A DNA stretch of 41,611 nt from Bacteroidales bacterium (GTDB lineage: Bacteria > Bacteroidota > Bacteroidia > Bacteroidales > WCHB1-69). Position numbers and translations under genes: made by a program. Below are positions 14,218 to 20,412 of the stretch, piece after piece. The notes under the pieces are model-generated. The model was not told where the DNA came from, searched no databases, and saw only the letters and a program-made list of their open reading frames with translations. Location of the stretch: assembly GCA_017615595.1 (NCBI GenBank), contig JAFZZT010000045.1:1-41611 (forward strand). The letters run 5' to 3'. Within the stretch, counting starts at the first letter, position 1; every line of letters starts with the position of its first letter.

Positions 14218-15036
14218 ATGGACCAACTGATTACTGCCGCCAAGACCTTCCTCACGGATGTGCTTTTCAAGAGCATCCCCAAGCTGATTCTCGCCCTCAT
14301 CATCCTCTATGTCGGCTTGAAACTCATCAAGTTGCTCAACAAGGTGATGAAGAAAGCCTACGAGAAGCATCAGGTGGACATTTCCCTGCAGCAGTTCCTG
14401 CAATCGCTGATCGACATAACCCTCAAGATATTGTTGATTTTGACGGTGATGAACATCATCGGCATCCAGATGACCTCCTTTGTGGCCATCATCGGTGCGG
14501 CGGGATTGGCGGTGGGCATGGCCTTGCAGGGCACCTTGCAGAACTTCGCCGGGGGTGTCATCATCCTGTTGCTCAAGCCTTTCAAGGTCGGAGACTACAT
14601 CGAGCAGGGCAACTATGCCGGCTCAGTGAAGAGCATCCAGATCTTCAACACCACCATCGTCACCTACGACAACCTGACCATTGTGGTGCCCAACACCGAG
14701 CTGGCCACCAAGTCGCTCACCAACTACACCGCCCTGCCCTCGCGGCGCGTCAAAGTCAATGTCGGCATCCGCTATGGCGAATCTGTCGAGAAGGCCCGCG
14801 AAGTCTTATTGCAGGTGGCCAACGCCAACCCCCACGTCACACAAGAGCCCAAAGTCCCCGCCGTCTATGTCAACGCCCTCGGCGAGAGTTCCATCGAGCT
14901 GATTCTCTTTGCCTGGACCACCCAGGAAAAATACTGGGATGCTCTTTTCTCCTTGAACCAAGAGGTGTATGAGGCCTTCCAAGCCAACGGCATCGAGATT
15001 CCGTTCAACCAGATGGACGTGCATATCACGCAATAG
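14218..15036 (+). CDS. Small-conductance mechanosensitive channel (MscS family)
   Basis: 272 residues from the ATG at 14218; an in-frame TTG at 14200 overlaps the previous gene and is less likely. Three membrane helices: SIPKLILALIILYVGLKLI, ITLKILLILTVMNIIG and the pore-lining FVAIIGAAGLAVGMALQGTL with the Gly/Ala-rich packing typical of MscS TM3. Then comes NFAGGVIILLLKPFKVGDYI, the family signature. The beta domain (VKSIQIFNTTIVTYDNLTIVVPN) and the C-terminal alpha/beta cage follow. It acts as a tension-gated safety valve in the inner membrane. It lies 10 nt after the DUF2490 gene and 27 nt before the VanX-like gene. Confidence 0.95.
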   Translation: MDQLITAAKTFLTDVLFKSIPKLILALIILYVGLKLIKLLNKVMKKAYEKHQVDISLQQFLQSLIDITLKILLILTVMNIIGIQMTSFVAIIGAAGLAVGMALQGTLQNFAGGVIILLLKPFKVGDYIEQGNYAGSVKSIQIFNTTIVTYDNLTIVVPNTELATKSLTNYTALPSRRVKVNVGIRYGESVEKAREVLLQVANANPHVTQEPKVPAVYVNALGESSIELILFAWTTQEKYWDALFSLNQEVYEAFQANGIEIPFNQMDVHITQ

Positions 15037-15063
15037 AACATTAACCACAAACTGATAACGATT

Positions 15064-15849
15064 ATGAACAGATCTATCTTCCGATTGTCTCTCATCCTAT
15101 TATTCTTTTGCATCGCACTGATACCGGCCGCCATAGGCCAACAGGACAAGCAACACACATCGCAACTCTCCATTCCGGAGCGGGATGCAAGCCAGTTTGT
15201 CAACATCACCGATGTGGTGCCGGATGTAATACTGGAAATCCGGTACTACGGCACCTACAATTTTGTAGGTCAGCGCATTGACGGCTACCTGCAGCCCACG
15301 GCATTGATGACAAAGCGGGCGGCCGACAGTCTGAAGGCTGTCAGTGACGATGTGATGCGCATGGGCTATCGGCTGAAGATCTACGACGCCTACCGGCCGC
15401 AGATGGCCGTCGATCATTTCGTGCGCTGGGCCGCCGATGTGCCCGACACGATGATGCGGCAGTATTTCTATCCTGAGGTGGATAAGAGCCGGCTCTTTGA
15501 ACTGGAGTACATCATGGCCCGAAGCGGCCATACCCGCGGCTCCACGGTCGATCTCACCCTCTTCGACATGACCACCGAGAAGGAGGTCGATATGGGCGGC
15601 ACCTTCGACTGGTTCGGCGAGGAGAGTCATCCCGACTTCGGTGGCAACCCCGAGACGGGCATCTATAATGGGAAACCGTCCCCTGCGGGCCGGACCATCA
15701 CCGCCGAGCAATTCCGCAACCGCATGATCCTGCGGGAAGCCATGCTACGCCACGGATTCAAGCCCCTCGACAGCGAATGGTGGCACTTCACTTTGAAGGA
15801 CGAACCGTATCCGGAGACATACTTCGTGTTCCCGGTAAAAGAGCTCTAA
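15064..15849 (+). CDS. Exported D-alanyl-D-alanine dipeptidase (M15D, VanX-like)
   Basis: 261 residues with a signal peptide (MNRSIFRLSLILLFFCIALIPAAIGQ), so it acts in the periplasm or outside. All VanX landmarks are present: DAYRP with Arg111, the zinc motif SGHTRGSTVD with His156 and Asp163, and EWWHF with the general base Glu238 and zinc ligand His241. The family hydrolyses free D-Ala-D-Ala. There are no vanH/vanA/vanS/vanR genes nearby, so this is not a glycopeptide-resistance cassette; cell-wall peptide scavenging or turnover fits better. By hand alignment, residues from about 43 on are about 89% identical to the C-terminal domain of the next gene, 33 nt downstream. That implies a recent duplication or ongoing gene conversion. 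Confidence 0.94.
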   Translation: MNRSIFRLSLILLFFCIALIPAAIGQQDKQHTSQLSIPERDASQFVNITDVVPDVILEIRYYGTYNFVGQRIDGYLQPTALMTKRAADSLKAVSDDVMRMGYRLKIYDAYRPQMAVDHFVRWAADVPDTMMRQYFYPEVDKSRLFELEYIMARSGHTRGSTVDLTLFDMTTEKEVDMGGTFDWFGEESHPDFGGNPETGIYNGKPSPAGRTITAEQFRNRMILREAMLRHGFKPLDSEWWHFTLKDEPYPETYFVFPVKEL

Positions 15850-15882
15850 TAATCCCAGCAGAATTACGTAGAAAAAATACCG

Positions 15883-17628
15883 ATGAAAAAAGTCCAACAT
15901 AGTTTGTCCATCCTTTGGGCCACCGCCATACTATTACTTTTGGCGATGCAGCCAGTTGCCACACATGCACAGGGGCCAAATAAAACGCTCAAGTGTGTGG
16001 CTCCCGCCTACTTGAAGGCTGGTGACAAGGTGGCGCTCATCACCCCCTCTTACTACGGCAATGTAGAGACGACCCGCAAGGCTGCCAAGGTGCTGAAGAG
16101 CTGGGGATTCAAGCCCGTCATCGCTCCGAATGTAGGCAAGAAGCATTTGGACCTCTATGCCGGCACGTCGGAAGAGCGACTTGCCGACCTCCGCTGGGCG
16201 CTCAACGATCCCGACATCAAGGCGATCATCTGCATGCGCGGCGGTTACGGAAGCCTGCAGTTAGCAGACTTGCTGCCGTTGCAAGAGCTGACGGACTCGC
16301 CCAAATGGATAGTGGGTTTCAGTGATGCCACCACGCTATTGGGGATGGAGAACTGCGCTGGGGTGATGAGCATCCACGGCATCATGGGCAGCAACATCGC
16401 CTCCCGGGGCGGTGCCGACCTCTCCTGCACGCTATTGCGCGACCTGCTGAAAGGTCAGCAGCCCATCTATGAGCTGCCTGCCAACTTCATGAATATTCCA
16501 GGTCAAGCCACCGGCGTCCTCGTGGGCGGCAACTTGGCCACCTTCGCACCCCTGCTCAGCAGCCAGGCCGACCTCTTCAAGAACACCAACATCATCCTCT
16601 TCATAGAAGATGTGGATGAAACCTACCACAGTTTGGACCGTTTCTTCAACATGCTGAAGATTAGCGGTGCCCTGTCACGCTGCAAGGGCGTCATATTAGG
16701 CAGTTTCAAAGACTGCAAAGACGACCTCGGCTATGGCAATGTGGAAAACATGTTTCGCGAGTACATAGAGCCTTACCATATCCCGCTCCTCTGCGGATTC
16801 CCCGCCGGACATGTGCAGAAGAACCTGCCCTTAATCTTAGGGGCGCCTGTGACTCTCGACGTGCGGAGTGACGGCTCCACCCTTTCCTTCAGCATGCCCG
16901 GCTCGCACAAGACCGTGCAAACAGAAGGACTTCCCTTTCTTGAAAACCTGCCCGAGTTTAACAGCAGCTCCTTTGTGAACATCACCGACGTGATCCCGGA
17001 TGCCATCCTCGAGATCCGCTACTACAGCACCTACAACTTTGTGGGCGAGCGTATTGACGGCTACCAGCAGCCGACCGCATTGATGACGAAACGCGCCGCC
17101 GACAGCCTGAAGGCCGTCAGCGACGAGGTAATGCGCATGGGCTACCGGCTGAAGATCTACGACGCCTACCGGCCGCAGATGGCCGTCGATCACTTCGTAC
17201 GGTGGGCTGCCGACATCCCCGACACACTGATGAAGCGGTACTTCTACCCCGAAGTGGACAAGAGCCTGCTGTTAGTGCAGAACTACATAGCAGCGAAGAG
17301 CGGCCACACGCGCGGCTCCACCGTCGATCTCACCCTCTTCGATATGACCACCGAGAAAGAACTCGATATGGGCGGCACCTTCGACTGGTTCGGCGAGGAG
17401 AGCCATCCCGACTTCGGTGGCGACCCCGAAACGGGCATATACAACGGAAAACCGTCCCCGGCAGGCAGGACCATCACCGCCGAGCAGTTCCGCAACCGCA
17501 TGATCCTGCGGGCGGCCATGCTGCGCCACGGCTTCAAGCCCATCGATGAGGAGTGGTGGCACTTCACCCTGAAGGACGAGCCGTATCCGGAGACCTATTT
17601 TGAATTCCCCGTAAAAGAACTGAGATAA
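15883..17628 (+). CDS. Exported two-domain enzyme: LD-carboxypeptidase (S66) fused to D-Ala-D-Ala dipeptidase (M15D)
   Basis: 581 residues. Signal peptide MKKVQHSLSILWATAILLLL ending near HAQ (30). Domain 1 (about 37-340) is an S66 LD-carboxypeptidase: ALITPS, CMRGGYGS, nucleophile Ser147 in VGFSDATT, Glu242 in FIEDVDE and His310 in GFPAGH. The Glu-to-His spacing of 68 equals that of the Pseudomonas LdcA triad. Domain 2 (about 363-581) is VanX-like with Arg430, His475, Asp482, Glu557 and His560 all intact. S66 enzymes remove the terminal D-Ala from tetrapeptides; M15D enzymes split D-Ala-D-Ala. LdcA is normally cytoplasmic, so export of both activities in one chain is notable. The linker is short (about 340-362). 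Both catalytic sets look intact. Confidence 0.93.
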   Translation: MKKVQHSLSILWATAILLLLAMQPVATHAQGPNKTLKCVAPAYLKAGDKVALITPSYYGNVETTRKAAKVLKSWGFKPVIAPNVGKKHLDLYAGTSEERLADLRWALNDPDIKAIICMRGGYGSLQLADLLPLQELTDSPKWIVGFSDATTLLGMENCAGVMSIHGIMGSNIASRGGADLSCTLLRDLLKGQQPIYELPANFMNIPGQATGVLVGGNLATFAPLLSSQADLFKNTNIILFIEDVDETYHSLDRFFNMLKISGALSRCKGVILGSFKDCKDDLGYGNVENMFREYIEPYHIPLLCGFPAGHVQKNLPLILGAPVTLDVRSDGSTLSFSMPGSHKTVQTEGLPFLENLPEFNSSSFVNITDVIPDAILEIRYYSTYNFVGERIDGYQQPTALMTKRAADSLKAVSDEVMRMGYRLKIYDAYRPQMAVDHFVRWAADIPDTLMKRYFYPEVDKSLLLVQNYIAAKSGHTRGSTVDLTLFDMTTEKELDMGGTFDWFGEESHPDFGGDPETGIYNGKPSPAGRTITAEQFRNRMILRAAMLRHGFKPIDEEWWHFTLKDEPYPETYFEFPVKELR

Positions 17629-17639
17629 GCTGGTGGATG

Positions 17640-17667
17640 TTAGCTATCAGCTGTTAGCTGTTGGCTT
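17640..17667. repeat. Heptamer tandem array (TTAGCTG-like, 4 units)
   Basis: TTAGCTA, TCAGCTG, TTAGCTG, TTGGCTT in 7-nt phase, beginning 11 nt after the stop of the S66-M15D gene. TTAGCTG also appears at the 3' end of the thiamine pyrophosphokinase gene. Confidence 0.7.
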
Positions 17668-17716
17668 TTGATTTCAAGATGAAAATATCTGAGGTTTTGA
17701 TGACTTTCTCCATCAC

Positions 17717-18265
17717 CTATTCTGATTCCTTAAGTGCATTCTCGAAGTCTGTGTACTGAACTATCACACAAGGGACATCTTCAAAATTCTCGATGACAAC
17801 ATCAATTTCGCCATTTTTCACCGTAAAGGATTTCATGTAATTACATTTCCCATTGAGTACGGCATTGAGTTTTTCTGCATCGTTCTTAACCGGAATCAAA
17901 AACGTTTCTTCTGATTCATCTGGTTCCCCATATTCCATTTTCATCTTTTTCACAATATCATCATAGATCTTTTGGAGAGATGGCCAATCTTCAGCTTCGA
18001 CAACACAAGCCAAAACACTATATACCAAATCCTGTTTCTGCAAAGGAACCACTCCTACCACACAATTTTTGTAACCCATGAAATCACCCATAAAAAGGTG
18101 TACGCCACCCTCTTCCAACACAAAAAACAGGCCTTTCTCGGTCATGCGTTGGGAGAAATTCTTCATAGTTCCGTCTATGGGCACTCCCATGAACGTCAGA
18201 TGATCCTGTGCCGCAACACTAAAGCACAGCGTAATAGCTATAAGAACTCCAAATAACTTCTTCAT
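17717..18265 (-). CDS. Small secreted protein of unknown function
   Basis: 182 residues from the ATG at 18265 (MKKLFGVLIAITLCFSVAAQ), a clear signal peptide. An ATG eight codons upstream would spoil it. The mature part begins DHLTFMGVPIDGTMKNFSQRM, an opening I associate with small secreted Bacteroidales proteins that have no assigned function. The protein is mostly mixed alpha/beta with Glu/Lys-rich helices (IYDDIVKKMKMEYGEP) and a C-terminal VIENFEDVPCVIVQYTD strand. No catalytic motif is visible. The gene is more AT-rich than its neighbours, faces the preceding operon tail to tail, and has no clear -7 box. Confidence 0.8.
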   Translation of the reverse strand: MKKLFGVLIAITLCFSVAAQDHLTFMGVPIDGTMKNFSQRMTEKGLFFVLEEGGVHLFMGDFMGYKNCVVGVVPLQKQDLVYSVLACVVEAEDWPSLQKIYDDIVKKMKMEYGEPDESEETFLIPVKNDAEKLNAVLNGKCNYMKSFTVKNGEIDVVIENFEDVPCVIVQYTDFENALKESE

Positions 18266-18393
18266 AATTTTAGATTTTAATTCAAACAAGATTTATAACG
18301 CATCTTTCCTGTTAAAATTGTACGCATCTAAATAACAATGGTGATTATATACCTGATGGCATGCCATCGTGCATATAACTACCGAAAAAATCG

Positions 18394-18401
18394 TATCTTC
18401 G
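18394..18401 (+). promoter_or_regulatory. Variant -7 promoter element (TATCTTCG) of the HAD gene
   Basis: TATCTTCG differs from TAnnTTTG at one position and lies 21 nt before the ATG at 18423. It supports that start over the in-frame GTG at 18369, which lies upstream of the box. Confidence 0.5.
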
Positions 18402-18422
18402 CCGCATCAAACATCATCACCC

Positions 18423-19058
18423 ATGACCGTTGATCTTCTACCGAAAGTCGTGATCTTCGACCTGGACGGCACCCTCTACGACAAGAGCGCCTTGGCCCGC
18501 CGCCTCATCCTCTCTTCGCTGGCGCATGGTGACCTGCGCCTCCTGGGTCACGAACGACAGGTGCGTAAGAAACTGCGCGGCACCCCTTTCGACTCCGAGG
18601 AGCAGTTCTACGAGGCCTTCTTCGCCGAGTTTCCCCATCCCGACAAGGCCCGCCGCTGGTATTTTCAGCGCTATATGCCCCTGATGATCCACATACTGCA
18701 AAAAAAATACACCCTCTACCCTTGGGTGGAAGATGTTTTTAAGACCTTGAAAGAAAAAGAGATCCGTACGGTCGTCTTCTCCGACTATGGCTGTGTGCGG
18801 GAGAAGTTGGAAGCCATCGGCTTTGACCCCCAATGGGCCGATTTTCTCTTCGATGCCCCCGCACTGGGAGGCCTGAAGCCTTGTAGGGATTCTTTCGCCA
18901 AGATATGTGCGCTGCTGGAGGTCCGTCCCGAAGAGTGCTGGATGATTGGCGACCGACGCGACACGGACGGTCTGGGCGCCGCCGCTGTGGGGATGCCCTT
19001 CTCACTCTACATCCGGGGCAGCCGGCCAGGGATTGACCTCGATGCCGGCCATCTCTAA
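18423..19058 (+). CDS. HAD-superfamily phosphatase
   Basis: 211 residues. HAD motif I is DLDGTLYD (13-20, nucleophile Asp13), motif II is VVFSDYG, a lysine follows in GGLKP, and motif IV is GDRRDTDGLGAA. A helical cap lies between motifs I and II (about residues 22-110), which is the type I cap of phosphoglycolate phosphatase/YjjG-like enzymes. The substrate cannot be told. The last 57 nt overlap, tail to tail, the end of the acyltransferase gene on the other strand. Both reading frames look genuine there, so the two genes cannot share a normal terminator between them. Confidence 0.9.
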   Translation: MTVDLLPKVVIFDLDGTLYDKSALARRLILSSLAHGDLRLLGHERQVRKKLRGTPFDSEEQFYEAFFAEFPHPDKARRWYFQRYMPLMIHILQKKYTLYPWVEDVFKTLKEKEIRTVVFSDYGCVREKLEAIGFDPQWADFLFDAPALGGLKPCRDSFAKICALLEVRPEECWMIGDRRDTDGLGAAAVGMPFSLYIRGSRPGIDLDAGHL

Positions 19059-19853
19059 CATCATGCTGTGCGCCGTCTCCCGCAGACGGTCCAACTCCTC
19101 CTTTCGATTGCCCTCTTTGTTGATCAAAATGGGTGTGCCCACATGGATAGTCATGCAAGGCAGCTCTTTCTTGCCAAACAGCCGGTATAACCCCTTGCGC
19201 TCCCGATAGTTGATGATGGTCGGGATGATGGGAAGGTCGTATTTGTAGGCCATGGAGAAGGCTCCGCGCTTGAAGGGACGCAGCGGCTTGTAGAAGTTCC
19301 AGCGGGTGGTCTCGGGGAAGAGCAAAATCCAGTCTTTCCGCCGATGATATTCGTCAAAAGCCTCGTTGAACTTCTTCATGCCCCCTAAGGTTTCGGGGAT
19401 GGGGATGCCGCCGACATATCGCATGAACCAGCTCATCTTGCCGTTGAAGTGCTTGGCATACATCGGGATTCGCAGCTTCCGGAACTTGCGGACGGCCTGG
19501 TAAACACACAGGGCGTCAAACACATACACGTGGTTGCAAAGGCACATCGCCCCATTCTTCAACGCGACTCTATATCCTCTCAGATTCTTCTTCCCCCGAA
19601 CCTGTAACCCGAAATGGGTCCGGTTCCAAAAGGTGGCCGCAATCCACTGTACAAAGAAGCCGAAGAAGTTGTTTATCTTGTATTTCCACGAGTTGTCGAG
19701 ATAGGGATAGGTCTCGTCAAACTGGAACTGTCCCTGGGCGGAGTCCTCCACCTGCACGGTCAAGAGCCTGGTGTATGGGTCGTCCGTGGGGTATTGGATG
19801 CCCATGTCGGGGACATAGACCCCTTCCTTCACTTTGAATTCTCCATATTGCAT
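19002..19853 (-). CDS. 1-acyl-glycerol-3-phosphate acyltransferase-like protein (PlsC family)
   Basis: 283 residues. The acyltransferase box NHVYVFD (the HX4D catalytic motif) and the substrate-binding FPETTRW (in place of the more usual FPEGTR) are both present, about 85 residues apart as expected. An N-terminal extension of about 60 residues (EGVYVPDMGIQYPTDDPYT...) precedes a hydrophobic segment (FFGFFVQWIAATFW), suggesting attachment to the inner membrane. It is the last gene of a tight operon: MMPL transporter, LolA-like carrier, acyltransferase, with 9-10 nt gaps. In aryl-polyene and flexirubin clusters the same three families appear together, but no ketosynthase or other pigment gene is here. 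It probably acylates a lipid exported by its partners. Confidence 0.88.
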   Translation of the reverse strand: MQYGEFKVKEGVYVPDMGIQYPTDDPYTRLLTVQVEDSAQGQFQFDETYPYLDNSWKYKINNFFGFFVQWIAATFWNRTHFGLQVRGKKNLRGYRVALKNGAMCLCNHVYVFDALCVYQAVRKFRKLRIPMYAKHFNGKMSWFMRYVGGIPIPETLGGMKKFNEAFDEYHRRKDWILLFPETTRWNFYKPLRPFKRGAFSMAYKYDLPIIPTIINYRERKGLYRLFGKKELPCMTIHVGTPILINKEGNRKEELDRLRETAHSMMLEMAGIEVNPWPAAPDVE

Positions 19854-19863
19854 ATCCGAAGTA

Positions 19864-20403
19864 TTATTTTTTAAAGGATATGTTGCTGAACGTGTAATGC
19901 GTGGTGTTGCCGTTGAACTCCTCTAACAGCATGTCTGTCACCATGTTGTCGGACTTGCGGTAGGTGATGGTGATCTTGGAATATCCTCTGGCAGCGGCCT
20001 TCTTGGCGGTGAGGGTGACCACCCGGTTGCCACCGTTCTCCTTGACGGAACACTCCGCGTCGTTGTCGGTCGCCACCTGCTTGTAGTTGCCCTTGATGCA
20101 GTTCAGCAGGATGTTCTTCTGGACCTTCATGGTCGCATTCTTGGTCACATCCACTGTCGATTTCTTGCCGTTCATGTTCAGTTTGAGGGTGTTGCCCTCG
20201 ATGATGAAATAGTCGCCGGCGGGTTGCGTGTAGTTCATCTTCAAGGTCTCCGGCGACTGGTACAGCACCGTGCCTTTGGACTCAATTTTCTTGCCCGAGG
20301 CTTTGATGAACTTGCTCTGTGCAAAGGAGGCGTTGATCTGTGTCTGGGCGCCTAACGAGAGCACCATGCTTAAGACCATACATAGGATGATGATTCTTTT
20401 CAT
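19864..20403 (-). CDS. LolA-like outer-membrane lipoprotein carrier protein
   Basis: 179 residues with signal peptide MKRIIILCMVLSMVLSLGAQ. The mature chain follows the LolA pattern: FIKASGKKIESKGTVLYQSPETLKMNYTQP, then DYFIIEGNTLKLNMNGKK, and a C-terminal ITYRKSDNMVTDMLLEEFNGNTTHYTFSNI. This makes an open half-barrel that carries acyl chains through the periplasm. It lies 9 nt after the MMPL gene and 10 nt before the acyltransferase gene. No LolB or LolCDE is adjacent, so it is better read as a pathway-specific carrier for the MMPL substrate than as the housekeeping LolA. Confidence 0.88.
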   Translation of the reverse strand: MKRIIILCMVLSMVLSLGAQTQINASFAQSKFIKASGKKIESKGTVLYQSPETLKMNYTQPAGDYFIIEGNTLKLNMNGKKSTVDVTKNATMKVQKNILLNCIKGNYKQVATDNDAECSVKENGGNRVVTLTAKKAAARGYSKITITYRKSDNMVTDMLLEEFNGNTTHYTFSNISFKK

Positions 20404-20412
20404 AAGGGTTGA

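Noticed and set aside
15064-17628. Vancomycin-resistance cassette, suggested by two VanX-like domains
   Set aside because: No vanH, vanA-type ligase or vanRS genes in the window, and both proteins are exported, unlike VanX. Peptidoglycan-peptide turnover is the better reading.
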